The notes beneath the pieces were generated by a model. It had not been told where the DNA came from and did no database searches. It was given only the letters and a program-made list of their open reading frames with translations. Of a DNA stretch of 64,000 bases, positions 21,936 through 35,115 are shown in pieces. Within the stretch, counting starts at the first letter, position 1. Every line of letters begins with the position of its first letter. The stretch is from Lepisosteus oculatus (Eukaryota; Chordata; Actinopteri; Semionotiformes; Lepisosteidae): positions 11,540,001 to 11,604,000 of the forward strand of contig NC_090705.1 of the NCBI RefSeq assembly GCF_040954835.1, in the 5' to 3' direction. The position numbers and the translations under genes are program-made.

Positions 21936-24900
21936 AAAAACATCCTGATCATCGGATCTGACCTACAGTGTATACCATCTACCATTCTGGCACAAAACAA
22001 GTACAAATTTTCACTTTTAAGAAATTACCTTGGCAATATCCTGGAAATGTGTTATCTTTAATGTATTCACATAATATTTACTTCATTTTGAACTCAATCA
22101 TCATTAACATTGACATTACAGTCTTCCATTATTGTACATACAGTAGAATTGGAATAACAGTCTTTCTTATTTTCTGTACATACAGGATGCTGATATGTAT
22201 ATATGTTTGGGAAAATAAACATTTTATGATCCAAAAATGTTTTTCTTATTTTTTATTTAATATTAAAATAAAAATATGCAATGTACAAATTGAAGATGGT
22301 TTCTTAATTTCATAAACTTCTTTGAAAGTTTTAAAATTAAAAAAAGTTAACTTCAAAAGTAAATTGTAGCCTGACAGTGCAGATAAACAAGCACATACTG
22401 TAGGATTTGGACAGGATGAAACAAGTATTGTGAATGAAAAAAGATGCAGAGTAGTGTCATTCATGACTAAAGTATCCTGATTATGAATAATGATGAGTTT
22501 ATTCCCATGAGTGATATTTAACAGCAATAAATCATTCCACTGCAAATTAACTTTTTTGTTTCCCAACTTGGACCTGTCATTGCCACAATCTTCATGAATT
22601 GTGCAAGTTATTATGTGCATTTTTCTTCATGACAGCATGCTTTACATTTCCATTAAAAGTGAGTTGCATCCATCTGGAACTTGGGAGTGACAATAAGGTT
22701 GAGGTGTTCAACTGTAGTGTGTTAATCCCTGTATCTTGGCTAAATTCTAACCTGGTTTTAAGAAATCTGTGCTTCCTAAATTCCTCGCTTAATTTATCTG
22801 GTAAAACTGTTTCTCGATTCTTCACCTGAACTGCCGTGTAGGAACACAGCTGGTGGTGGTGCTAGACAGCTGTTATTACCTGGGGCTGGTTGCGAGTAAA
22901 CAGGTAACATCCTGCCACAGCTATTAAAGTTAGGGCACTTGTAACATCTGTTGGTCAAACATTGGAAGGTCTTCCATAATTCATTTTTTTGACTGGTAAT
23001 TACTGAAGCAGTACAAAAGTGATTTTTGTTACTTCACTTCCATATTCAAATATAAAAAGCTATAAATTATGTTTATGAAATAGCTTGATCTTATGAGATA
23101 ATTCTCAGTGGCCCTTTTGGACAGAAAGATTCCAAACTGATATTTCATGAAACTGTATGATTCTATTCTTCAGTATGGTACAAAGATTAATAATGACCAC
23201 ACAATAATGAAAAGTTTCAGGTTAAAAGTACTACATTTTCCTGTTGGAAGTGGCAAAAATTTGTGTTTTTATACTACAGAATACCTATCGGGGTACTCTA
23301 TAGTTACTATGGTCTGTGGTCTGTCACTGGAATCTGTCAAAATTGCACTGAAATATTGTGTTGAACTTGTGTACAGTATGACTGTTTAATTAATAGTTTT
23401 CAGAGTTTTCACCAGCACTTAATCAGTGAGTACTATATTTTAGGGTGTTCCACTGTGTGGAGTTTAGTTAGCAGTTAGCAGCTCAGTTTTCAGTATCTAC
23501 TGTGGTTGTGTCAGTAGAGATAATAAGAATGTAATTCCAGGATTAGGAAAATCAAATGTTGTTGTACTAGAAATTTTAAAATAAAAATGAGAAACACCCT
23601 GGAACTCTAACAGGTTCCATTGTTTTGTATGAAAAGATTCTGATACACAGTACCAGTTTGGGATTTTCCACAACTATAATTGCAATTCTGTTAATGCAAC
23701 TCCATCATATTCTGTCCTTATTGTTCCATCTTGTGTTAAGTCAGTCTATGACCATGGACAGGTAATTGGGGCAGCCTACTGTAGGTCAATGTGACTTTTT
23801 GGGTCCTCCCATGTGGTTCAACCAGTGAATTCATTACTCCCGTTATAATTTTGTCATTAGTATAGATATCTAATGCAAAGTCATAGTCCAACAGCCTTTG
23901 TGGCCACTATAGGTTGTACATTTGAATACTAAAAAATCAAATTGTATATTTGTATTGGAAAAGGTATGTGATAATTCAGCAATGGCATAAAGAAAGAAAA
24001 ACGCAATGCTTTTACTGCTTATCCTTCTTTGACTATAAAAGAGAGAAAAATTGCATAAAGGACATAGTATGTGAGAATGAGCACAGGAGGTGCAAAAGAG
24101 TGTCAAAAAAATGGAAATCTGAGGTACAGGTATGAAAATCGGTAAATCGGTGGAGTCTAAAAATAAATTAGTATATTATTGAGAGCATTTTGAGAGCTTG
24201 CAAGCACTGTCGTTGAGGGACTCGCCTTCCTCTAATTGCTGCTGAACCTTGCTGTTCAGGCTGTCCTGCCTGTGACATTTTAAAAGACGTGAGACTAGAA
24301 GGCAAGAGAGTTCAAGGAGGTTACTGTACTGTACACCTACTGTACACTTCCTCACTCTCCTCTGTGTCTTCGTGGGTATCTTGGCTATGAATGTGACCGT
24401 CAAAATTCCACATAGGGCATATACAGTATGAACAAAAACAACTGGCAATTATACAGTAGATTAAAAGGATGTCCTTATACTACTCTAATGCCTAATTCAG
24501 GTTTGTCACAGTCCCTACAGTAGCTCAGTGTCACATGATATGTGTATCATGTGTAGTGTTCTGTGATATGAGTATTGTTGCACTATTGTTGCAGTCTCAA
24601 TTTTAGAGGATTTTAGCCTCAGTTGGACGGAGGTAGGAGTCATGCAGTCAGGTTTTATAAGTCTCTTTTAGTCAGCAGAATGATATGTACAGTAATTGAC
24701 TCCTGGCAGGGAAAAAGACAATTTAGAGTGGGTCGGGGTGCCAATAAAAATACACTCACCCCCGATTTTTTGCTTTGATCATATTGTTAGTAGACTTTAT
24801 AAAGTTTCCTATATAAATCAGAGTTCAGTACCAAGCAGATTTATTACATGCACACAAGGAAGAGGCATATATAGTAAAGATTCAAAATTCCACAGACAGG

Positions 24901-26239
24901 GTTTGGGATCTGATCCACAATCGACAGACAGTATTTTAAGGAAAAGACCAAAGAGTGTTTCACCTTCATTGAATGTTTCTAGTGATCTCACAACATCTCA
25001 TAAAGAGTTCAAGAATGTAAATAAAGACAGGACATGTTCCTTGTGAAAATACCTTAAAGAAAAGCCAAAGAGAAGATTTGTCAAACAAGAGTGGAGGACT
25101 GGAGTAACAAGAATGTTACAGGGGTCAACTAGGTTGAGAGGTCAATGCTGCTGTACAGGAAATATGAGAACATTAGAATCATTACAAATGATATGAGCCC
25201 ATTTACAGTATTATATTTCATGAAAGACAGCACATATAGTTTTGTGATATATATGACTGTCAGTACATAACAATATTGTTCCTAAATTATTGCAGTCACT
25301 TGTCGTTACCGTTATCGTTGGTTTTTAAAAATGCTTTGCTATTAAGTAAAGTATAGTACTATTAAGTACTATATTGCATATCTTACGAATACAAGAAAAT
25401 AGTTGTTTCCTTTTTCTTTTTGCTGATTAGTAGCTCCACACCATAGTCCTAACTATCATTTTGAGGTCCAAGGACATTTTAAAATGAAACTGTTAATGAT
25501 TGATATATTTGTCCCGAAAGCAAATAACATAAGTAATGCATCAACCGCAAGTGTAATTATATTAAAATTGGACCTTAGTACATGACAATTTTGTTATTTT
25601 TCTTATTAGAAAAAAATTAAGTATATGTGGATGTGTGTGTGCGAAATGATCACTGTTCAGTAAAAAGGTGAAATACACTTGTTAACATCCTAATTTTAAA
25701 TTGGTTGATATCAGGAACAATGCACTCAGCCTTGTCTCCTACAATGAACTAAAAGGAAAAGACTACTTTTTTAGTCTCATTGTCAATATTTGTTGCGGGC
25801 AGCGGTGTCTGTCAGACTTGGAGGTTCATAGTGTAAATAGTAAAAATACCTACAACAGTATATAAAACCTGGATTAACTATGCACAGAAAAAATCTATAG
25901 GATTTCACATTCATATCTACATTCATCTAAAAAGCCAGTCATCCAAATAGTAGGCTTTTGTTGAGTCAGAGTAAGGTCAAAATCCCTTTTGTGTTGTCCC
26001 AAACTTTTTCACTCCATGTCAATCTTGGAGCAAATCAAAGGAAAACTCAGAATGAAAGAAAGTAACTGACTACTAGGGGATTTTTCTGGTTTCTGTATGT
26101 GTTGTTTGTATTCATTAATAGTGCATGCTTGCAGGTTGACATCATGGCTCTGTAGTTTTCAGTGATAAAACACAATACAATCCTTCTACACTGTAGATGA
26201 GTCCTGTTGGCTTTCCATTTGTTGTTTCTTCTAAATTCT
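21936..26239. other. Intergenic sequence, nothing recognised
   Basis: AT-rich sequence with only short or unconvincing open frames, for example 24696-25046. No splice-bounded exon and no named repeat could be supported. Confidence 0.35.
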
Positions 26240-26356
26240 ATAATAATAATTGCTTACACTTATATAGTGCTTTTCTGGACGCTGCACTCAAAGCGCTTTA
26301 CAGGTAATGGGGACTCCACGACTACCAATGTGCAGCTACACCTGGATGATGTGACA
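26240..26356 (-). repeat. 5S rRNA-derived SINE, 3'-tail fragment
   Basis: Only the tail of the family is present (aagcgctttgagtgcagcgt in minus reading, with ATTATTATTA at its end). The head is missing, as in a 5'-truncated retrotransposition product. Confidence 0.8.
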
Positions 26357-27934
26357 CTTTCGGCACAGAGGAGTTTGCTGCTGTCTAGGGAAAGGTGATC
26401 CCTCAAATCATCACAGTCTGTAGGGAACGAGCGAGTTACACACGTCAGGTATATCGCTCACTGATAATAATATTGACAATAATATATAAAATATATACTT
26501 TTAAGGATACAATTCCCATATTTTCATTTGAATAATAAAATCATGATAAAAGCAAGTGTTTAACACAGTGATGGTATTTTTTATATTCAAACTAGTAGTC
26601 TCATCTAGGATTAGACAAATTTTCATTGCGTCATTGTGTTATGTAGCTCCATGCCTGGTGTTTTGTCTGGACTCGTGCAGCCAAGATAAGTTTTCTCTAC
26701 TATAAGAGTCCTCATTTTATGCAGCCATGATTTTAGCCTAAGCATTGTCATTAGGTGCAGCCACATCGGTAGAATATTTACATCTTGCTTCTGCTTGGGG
26801 CTTTCCTTGTTTTGACACGGGTTCAGGTTTTCAACGGAATTCGGTCTGTAAGTTTTACTGAAAAAATTTACATTTTTAAACAGGAGAGGAGATTTCTAGA
26901 AGGAGGAGGTGAAACTTCTTGGGATCCAGTTTCAACACGTCCATTAGATTGCCCATAGCTGTATGTAGCTGCCTGCTACCAAATTATCTAGTTATACAAG
27001 TACTACGCAAGCGGTCATCAGCATTTTGTTCATTAGGTGCTCAAACATAGCAGGAGCATTAAACAAGCTGGAAAACAACTCAACCCTCCGCCTCAGAAAA
27101 ATGTTTTTTTTTATCTGTGAGCACCACCTGTCAGTACTCACTCTCAAAGTCAAGGAAGCTGAACGAACACCAATGTGATCCAAAGCCTTATCTGTCCTTT
27201 AAAGTGAATATGAATCACTAAATTCCTGTAATATTCACAGAATATTTTTTGTGAGCTTTGTCCAGAATAAGTAGCAGCTATAAGAGTACTGCACTATAAA
27301 GCTGCTACTACAAACCATGTCTGTAGCTTTTCTGCAACGTGTTTTCTCATAGCCAGGTGCTGCTCCCTGATAACTGTAGATGTGGTCTGCTCGGTTCTCC
27401 TGGTCAGGAAATACACCAGGCACCCTGCCAGCCATCTCTTGTCCTTACCCAGATCAATTTTCACCAACAATGGCACAGAGGTATTCTGGGAAGGGCATTC
27501 TGCAATTTGTGCAGTGGAGGGTGGGTAGCAGTCCTTGTTTCCTTAGGCTTCCCACTTAGCAGAGGTACACAGCATTATGTCCAACACATCCTGATTGAAG
27601 GCCTATGCCATCATTGAAGACCCATCTCACATCCTTCATATCCTTTTTAGAACATCCTTTGGCCAGAAACGGTCTCCACTCAGTAGTCCACCATTTCTCT
27701 CTTCATTCTACAGGCAGGATAACTTCCAAATTATATTCTGCTTCCCAGTCCTGTTCAACCAGACTTGAGAATTGCCCCATGGTTTTGGTGCAGGAAAGTT
27801 TGGACCTTTCTAGGGCAGTGCCTCTCACAGGCCAAGCTACTGCATATGCCAGCTTCGCAGATGTACCTTCCTCCATTAAATGGCAGCTTCACTTCTTCTT
27901 CAGTTTTGGCACCATACTACAAAAAAGATACAGT
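26357..27934. other. Intergenic; block 27340-27920 of unusual composition
   Basis: The first kilobase is unremarkable. From about 27340 to 27920 GC content is visibly higher and plus-strand frames stay open longer (27339-27617, 27605-27991). The last frame ends in SLERVQRRAVRMI, a typical LINE ORF2 phrase, so the whole block is probably a decayed mobile element. Confidence 0.4.
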
Positions 27935-28100
27935 TTTATATCCTTGGAAAGAGTTCAAAGAAGAGCAGTAAGAATGATCTCAAGAGATTAACACAGCCAG
28001 ATTAAATGAATTTAATGAATTAAATGAATACTAAACAGTATCTCTTCAGATGTGGTCTATAACAAAGATTTTATCAAAGTAGTGTACAACGTTTGTAGGT
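27935..28100 (+). mobile_element. LINE ORF2 C-terminal fragment
   Basis: Plus-strand translation gives SLERVQRRAVRMISRD, matching the conserved YLERVQRRATRMI segment near the end of many fish LINE reverse transcriptase proteins. The following sequence keeps remnants of that region in other frames. Confidence 0.5.
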
Positions 28101-29494
28101 ATGGGTAGGTTCATCCCAGGGGACTCCTTGTAAGTAAATAGTGAAACAAGGACATGGAGTGAAAAATATTTTCTTAACTTATTTCTTTTATGTATTAGCT
28201 TACTTCACTCAGTCAAAAAAAATGCCTACAAAACGTTTTTTACCTCAGCTCTCAAATCATTGGTGAGCCTTTAAGACTCCTGGCACAGCTATACAGTATG
28301 TTCGTGCGTCTACTTTAACACCTTCTTAACTATTGGACACTGCTCCTTTCATAATCATTTTTATTGTTAGTTTGCTGTTTTTTATATACTGTACCTGTAT
28401 ATAGCCTTTTTCTCAGTTGTGTTGTTTTATTTGGAATGTTTGATTGTTACATTGTTACACAAAGAGTAGTGGGTGCTTGGAACCTGTCTCCCAACTGGTT
28501 GGAAAAACGTTATGACAATTACTTGTAAAGGAAATGAAAGGTCAAGAGAGAAACTTGTACATGTGTATTTCTGAAATATCTGAATGGTCCAATAGATGCC
28601 AAAATTAAATAGAAAATAGAAAGTAATTAATTACTGATTAATTATGAGTGATTAGTGATATACAGATATCATACTGTAGGAAATATTACAGTAGTATTAT
28701 TATTTCCCAATTGCAAATGCTCTGCATGAATACTCAAATTTTGGACATTTAAATGTAGCATACTCTCTTAAATTTGTCTGATTTTGAAAAAAGCATATTT
28801 CTTCTTTAAACAAAATACAACTAATGTGATATTTTCCAACCTAGTGAGCAGAATGAACATCAAAGGAAACATTTAACTGCCCTTTGTTTCTAGTCTAGTT
28901 TTCTAGTTTTGTGAATTCAATTTTAAATTGCATGATTCGATGGTCTTAAAGTTAAGAGATTTTAATCTGTATATTTTGTGACGTGTTTGTTGATGTCATG
29001 GAAAGTTCAAACCTAAATTTGTGAATACGTTAACTACCTAGGGGGTATTTGGGACAATAAAGCCATTTTGGGAATTCTGAAAACACACTACACCACGATA
29101 ATTATTCAAATGAAACATATTCCTGCTTTGAATGTTTCCATTCAACATCTGCCTTCCTGTTTGTGTTTGTGTTTCCCTGAAATACATTTCCCCGGGAAAC
29201 AACACCACAAATGCAAACCTAAAACCTCAAGATATTTTCACTTGAACAGAAAACAAGTATGTACGTGCACATATAATATGTAATTGTTAATGCTGATGAG
29301 AATGAGCATCTTCATTCTTATCAGTAGTTTCTCAATATTAAAGAATAGCACAGGCAAACTAAATATAGATTGTGAAATTTCAATTTTGTTCATTATTAAT
29401 ATAATGCGTCAGCTTATCAAGATTAAATTTTCATAGAAATATTTGAAATCACTCAAGGAAATGCTTTATCTTCTTCTGTAGTTTCATACAGTAA
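28101..29494. other. Intergenic sequence, nothing recognised
   Basis: AT-rich spacer without coding or repeat signal that I can name. Confidence 0.35.
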
Positions 29495-29979
29495 ATGAGC
29501 ACTCAGAACACATGGCAGCTACAGACTGCCATTCTGCTTGTACTGCTATTCTCCTTACTAGCCGGCTACAGGAACTGATGCTCAAGAGAATTTTCAAAGC
29601 CGAGGGATGGTATGTTTTAGTGTTATACATAGACTTTTCAACATTAATACTGATAACTTTCTGTAACATTCAATTGCTTCCACAAGTCTGTTTTTCTAAC
29701 ACACATATACCCAAACGTTCTGCTCACTTTTTTAATTACTGTCTCTCAGTGTCATTGGGGTGTACTCACAGTATAGGAAACTACAAAAACACCCAGATCC
29801 CTCTTGAAAATATCTATTGTGCAGCTCTAAATCACCTATGTAATACCACTAATGCCACTGTGCTACCATACCTCCCTCTTTGCACTAATAAAGCTTTCTT
29901 TTTTCCTGTTTTGGTGAGAAGAGTAGATTGGGACTTACGAGAACTTTTCATCCTGGAAGATCTACAGATGGATAGATAA
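29495..29979 (+). pseudogene. Possible relic of a small secreted-protein gene (speculative)
   Basis: An ATG at 29495 opens a 27-codon frame that looks like a signal peptide (hydrophobic core ILLVLLFSLLAG) before TGA at 29576-29578. A good donor, GATG|gtatgt, follows in phase 1. About 130 bp later there is a pyrimidine-rich acceptor (ctgtctctcag). After it a phase-1 frame encodes about 78 residues with four cysteines (SLGCTHSIGNYKN, ALNHLCNTT), with AATAAA inside it near 29888. The stop before the donor means the gene is broken, or the arrangement is chance. I do not recognise the family. Confidence 0.2.
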
Positions 29980-31150
29980 ATGCAAGGTCAAATTCACATT
30001 TAAAATACCACCAGTTTTATTTAAGAATGCAGCACATCTTACAGGCAAAATATGCCTCTGACAAAGACTTACTTTGCTCACTTTAGTATTTCTTGGCTAT
30101 TTTTTCTAATGGCACTTTTATACTTGGAACTCCCTTTCCTGTGAGTTAAAAATAACAAGGCAAACAAATGTTTTATTACTTTCAGTTTAATTCAAAGAAA
30201 ACACAGTACAGACATTCAAACATTCTTTGCTGAAAGCGGAAATGTCTAATAGACCCAAGTTCCTGAAAAAAGAAAAAAAGACTATTGTTATGTTCATTTA
30301 CCTACTGAACCTGTGCTGAATGCAAATCAATGTTTTCTTTTGGACTCAAAGGCTATAAATTTCCATTGAGGCTCTTGGGAGACAACACAAGATGTGTAGA
30401 AGTCACTTTTGCATGAAATGTCATTGAGTTATTTACAGTATATGCATGATATGGATTTTTAAATAAAATACTGTGGTGCTCTTCAATAACACAGATTTTA
30501 ACTATAAAATACTGAAACATTATACTAATACATTTGCTACATCTACCACTAATAATAACACGAAACAAGTTACTGCTCTATAAAGATGTTTGTCACTGAA
30601 AGAGTTGTATAAAGGTTAAGGTTATGTTAAATCAGATTTCCCTAATAATCTCCCATTTAATTTTCTTTGATCTTTATTGCTTGACAAGACTAGATTAACA
30701 CGCACATTCTGCTTTATAAGTGCTCTGACAAACTGAGCAAGGAAACAGTCATGTGTGCCATTTCATTTTCTGCAGCTGACATTCTTCTTGTTTTTCTCAG
30801 TCTATGTGAGGAAAATTGAAATCTCCCATGAAAACGACTTCTTCCTTTACATATACAATGCTGAACTATAATTAATGTAAGGTAGTTATTAACGGAAATC
30901 TGGGAGGGATAGCAACAGTCAATCACGCGCAGCTGTACCAAATCACCATCATTATGAAATTATCTGAATAGTGTATATCATACATAAACACCTCCCTTTG
31001 CATTCGACTAAGACATCCCTCCTCCTCCCCTTCATCTCCACCTTACAGCTGCCCCTTGGTTGACTCTTTCTGAATGGGCTTCGAGCCTCCTTGTCCTGTG
31101 ACCAGAGGTTACCCATTAACCAATGGGTTAAGCCAAATGTATCTCACCCA
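29980..31150. other. Intergenic sequence, nothing recognised
   Basis: AT-rich spacer; no supported feature. Confidence 0.35.
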
Positions 31151-31164
31151 CTCCAATCTCGGAC

Positions 31165-31280
31165 CCAAAGAAGGCTTCACAGCCAAACTGTTTTTCATTT
31201 CTTCCCTTATCAGCATGGAATAAACTTTACTTGTTCCTTTGCAGCCTATGCATGCTGAAACAGCTATGTGCTTGAACTAC
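31165..31280 (+). repeat. Partial copy of the palindromic element family
   Basis: It shares with the right half of 33566-33714 and its flank the phrases gaaggcttcacagcc, cagcatggaataaac, tacttgttcctttgcagcct and atgcatgctg. The inverted left arm seen in the other copy is absent. Confidence 0.55.
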
Positions 31281-31518
31281 TCCATTCCATTCTTGGCTGT
31301 TGTTGTCCCCAGTTAACTGAATGTGGTGGTACAGTATGTAGCATACTAATTTTTAGAATTTTCAAGTCTAATCTATATACTGTAAGTGCTAAGATTCTTG
31401 ATTCTACATTAAGGTCCAGAACTGGTACATACGTCCCTACATGTGATTATTGCAACTTTCTCCATACAGTGATGTTCTCTCAGCTCCAACTTTACTGCAA
31501 TCGTTTCTTCAAAGAGAA

Positions 31519-32079
31519 ATAATAATAATTGCTTACACTTATATAGCGCTTTTCTGGACACTCCACTCAAAGCGCTTTACAGGTTATGGGGACTCCCCTC
31601 CACCACCACCACCAATGTGCAGCTTCCACCTGGATGATGCGACGGCAGCCATAGTGCGCCAGAACGCTCACCACACATCTGATATCAGTGGGGAGGAGAG
31701 CAGAGTAATGTAGCCAATTCACAGAGGGGGATTATTAGGAGGCCATGATTGGTAAGGGCCAATGGGAAATTTACACCCCTACTCTTTTCGAGAAACGCCC
31801 TGGGATTTTTAATGACCACAGAGAGTCAGGACCTCGGTTTTACGTCTCATCCGAAGGACGGCACCTGTTTACAGTATAGTGTCCCCATCACTATACTGGG
31901 GCATTAGGACCCACATGGACTGCAGGGTGAACGCCCCCTGCTGGCCTCACTAACACCTCTTCCAGCAGCAACCTTAGTTTTTCCCAGGAGGTCTCCCATC
32001 CAGGTACTGACCAGGCTCACACATGCTTAGCTTCAGTGGGCTGCCAGTTGTGAGTTGCAGGGTGATATGGCTTCTGGCT
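31519..32079 (-). repeat. 5S rRNA-derived SINE, copy 6 (full length)
   Basis: The best preserved minus-strand copy: tail with aagcgctttgagtggagtg at one end, and at the other the 5S-like head (gagacctcctgggaaaaac, then gggtgatatggc in plus reading). It is little diverged, so likely a younger insertion. Confidence 0.9.
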
Positions 32080-33565
32080 TATCTAGCAAAATCAAGAAAT
32101 GATTTTGTGGCAGTTTTTGCAGGTGGTAGGGTTCCAGGCTGTTGGTTGACCGGCCACTGTCTGACTGCTGATGGATTCATTTGTGTTCTTAATTCTAAGC
32201 CAGCTGTTACAAATGTAATTTTGTGTCCACATAGAGTATATTTTGGTGCCGTAAAACTGCAGCTGATCTTCTGAAGCTGGCAGATAAAGCAGCAATGTCC
32301 ATTGTATTTAATATACAATTCAATACTTCACCATTACATGTTTATATTCTTCACTGGTATGTATTTTATTATAATATAAATTACTACGATGGCAATGAGG
32401 AGGAGTGACTAGGATTCTAGACATAACTAGATATAATTCTGGACATAATAAATTCCAGGTGGGGATTGTTGAAGTTTTGTGCAAGGTAGTTGATTCAGAA
32501 ACATAATAACCAATATTAATACATTCTAATTTTTAAAAACCATAGCCAATTTTTGCAGATATTTGGCCCATTGAAATAAATGACTGAAGTTGTTTTAAAA
32601 ACTAATCTCAAAATAAATGCTTGTAATTTATAGTATATCTATAGGGTAATTTTTGAGGCTTTATCCTTGTGAGATAGGTATGCAGGGTTGTTTTGGTATG
32701 TTTTACAAGAGCAATATCTTTCATGGTTTCTTGCAATCAAAAAATGCAACTCAGAATTGACAAAAAGTAATGCTGAATTGTAGTGACAAATACGTTCATT
32801 TTATAGAAAATTCATTAAAAATCTATTCACTGTAATTAATTTGGAGCAGATGACAGGACAACAACATACAGTCTGACAGGATAAGGGGTTTGCTATATTC
32901 TATATATAGCAAACTGATACAGCTTACAGGTTTGAATTTTAGAAATGATAAAAGGTATGTTTAAAAGGGAATAGCTAACAGTATAGACATTTATATTTTT
33001 ATTTCTGTTCATCAATTTTCTAAAAAGTAGCTGAGGCTACAAATGAATCTAAGCTAAGATATGGATGTTCACAATGCTTGTGGAGAAAAATATATATGCA
33101 AGTAAACACTAACAAATGTGGAAAATAAAACAAGAGGTGGAAATGAAGTCATGCTGTCTGTGGCACGGAGTGAACCAATTACCATGTCTGGTTCTAAACC
33201 CTCAAATTAGTGAGTTGAGGAGATTTCCCAAAGAGTGCCCTCAGTTAAATGACCACAGCCACTGGAGAGAGTTTGAAAAGTTTGACAGGGCGCTGAAACA
33301 GACATCTTGATCCATAAAGAGAGGGTGAAAATGATTAATAGCACAAAGGCAAAAAATCCAAACACAGGGACAAGAAAGCAGGAACACACTTAATGAGCGA
33401 AATAACTTAAGCAAAGTTGAAGAGGAGCCTGAAAGAATTTGTATGCACACTTTTTGTGTGTGCGCATGTTAAAATAAAAATATTAAACTCCCTGTTTGTA
33501 AAAAAAAGACTCTTATTCACTAGTAAAATGGTTTATTTATGGGGACAACCATTTACAAATCATGG
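32080..33565. other. Intergenic sequence, nothing recognised
   Basis: AT-rich spacer. A short inverted repeat around 32890-32920 (tttgctata ... tatagcaaa) is the only structure noted. Confidence 0.35.
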
Positions 33566-33714
33566 GAACAAGTAATAGGTTAATTCCATGCTGAAAAGAG
33601 AAGAAAGAAAATACAATATTTCGGCCGTGGAGCCTCACACCTGAAGAAGGCTCCATGGCTGAAACATGTTTTCTTTCTTCTCTTTTCAGCATGGAATAAA
33701 CCTATTACTTGTTC
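33566..33714. repeat. 149-bp palindromic (fold-back) element
   Basis: The left arm begins gaacaagtaataggtt and the right arm ends cctattacttgttc. The two are near-perfect reverse complements over about 68 bp, meeting at a short centre (tcacacctgaagaa). The inner part of the arms carries cggccgtggagcc and its partner ggctccatggctg. A related, non-palindromic copy is at 31165-31280. Confidence 0.85.
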
Positions 33715-34834
33715 CTTTGCAGCCTGCGCATGCTAATGCAGCTATCCAACTGATTTAAAAATCATTACTACTTTGTTAGTGTTTCCTTGTTATGGTTTGA
33801 ATAGCTTTCTCTAACAGTCTATATGTTTCTAAAATGTTTTTCTGTATACAGAATCTATTTGTCAACTACCTATAGGGAATTGAGTAGAGATCCACTACAC
33901 CCACTGTCTACGAAGACAGAGGAAATAAGTGGAGGAACCAGCAATTTCAAAACAATATCATACAAAATATTGTATATCTTGTTCTCATGTTTGTGACTTT
34001 AGATCAACACAGCACAACCTGCATGGTTGCAAGTTAAAAGGTCAATAAAAGATTAAATCTAAGAATCAGACATGCTGACATCTGGTATTTGTGAAAGAAA
34101 CTGAGAACAACCTAGTCTTATAATGTGTCAGCCTGTACGACCAAAGATGGAAGTTAAAGTGAAAGCATTGAGTTAACTGCAGGTCTTTCCCTGAGAAATA
34201 CTGGAACAAATAATGAAAGTCCTATTTTTCCTTTTAAAATATGTAGTGGTGGTTGCATTTTTACTTTAGCAATTCACTCAGAGAATCATTGTTTGGTTGC
34301 TTCCACTTTTTATAGCTTTTGAGAATCTGACAGCAGGGTATCCATTAAATCTTTTGTCTCCTGAAAGGGAATAGCTAATGTCACTAGAGTACTGTATACC
34401 TTTTAGGGTATGTTATGTATTGTAAAATAGTTAATCTTGTTTTAAGTTTCATCACTATTATTAAAAGTAAAACTTAAAAGACTTGTATCTGTGCATCTCC
34501 ATTCTCTCAGAGGTCACTCCTGTGATGCAGTTTTATTTTTATAAGATTTATCACAACTTGGATGTCTTGAATGAGAAAAATGAGTGAAAGGATATTTACC
34601 ATTAGTACTTTTCCATTTGGGTTTGTGTGCTTCTCGGTACTGGAGTACACAGGTTACCTTGGCTAGTGAATCGTTCATATCAGAAATTAACCTAAAATGT
34701 ATAACATTAAAGTCTGTATGTTTACTGGCATTTGCTTTGATGATAGCTAAGATCCCATAGTACAGAGGTTTCCAATCTTAGAGATTTCAGAGTGCCTATG
34801 AACTTCAAACCACCAAGTGCTACTAATTTGTAAT
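33715..34834. other. Intergenic sequence, nothing recognised
   Basis: AT-rich spacer after the palindrome. The first bases (ctttgcagcctgcgcatgct) still belong to the same element family. Confidence 0.35.
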
Positions 34835-35115
34835 TTATGAGGCCTGCATTGGGGCCCTGGCTTGCTTGTTTTTGTTCTTCTTGTGTTCAAATGGATTTCC
34901 TCCCATGGTCCAAAGACCTACTGTACATACTTAATTGGCTTAAGAGAAAATGAGCCCTAGGTGTGAGTGTGTATACGGTATATCTGTGTGTCTGTCTGCC
35001 CTGTGATGGACTGGCATCCTGTCCAGGGTGTACCCTGCTTTGTGCCCATTGCTTACCAGATTAGGCTCCAGCTCCCCTGTGACCCTGGATTGGAGGAAGA
35101 CCATTACAAAATGAA
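34835..35115 (+). repeat. tRNA-headed SINE, 5'-truncated copy
   Basis: It contains the body gatttcctcccatggtccaa, then cttaattggctt, gtgtgtctgtctgccctgtg, actggcatcctgtccagg, gtgtaccctgctttg, ttaggctccagctccc and a tail ending in ggatgga. The head is largely missing. Confidence 0.7.

Noticed and set aside
24696..25046. 116-codon plus-strand frame
   Set aside because: No recognisable domain; it continues into simple AT-rich sequence without splice sites.
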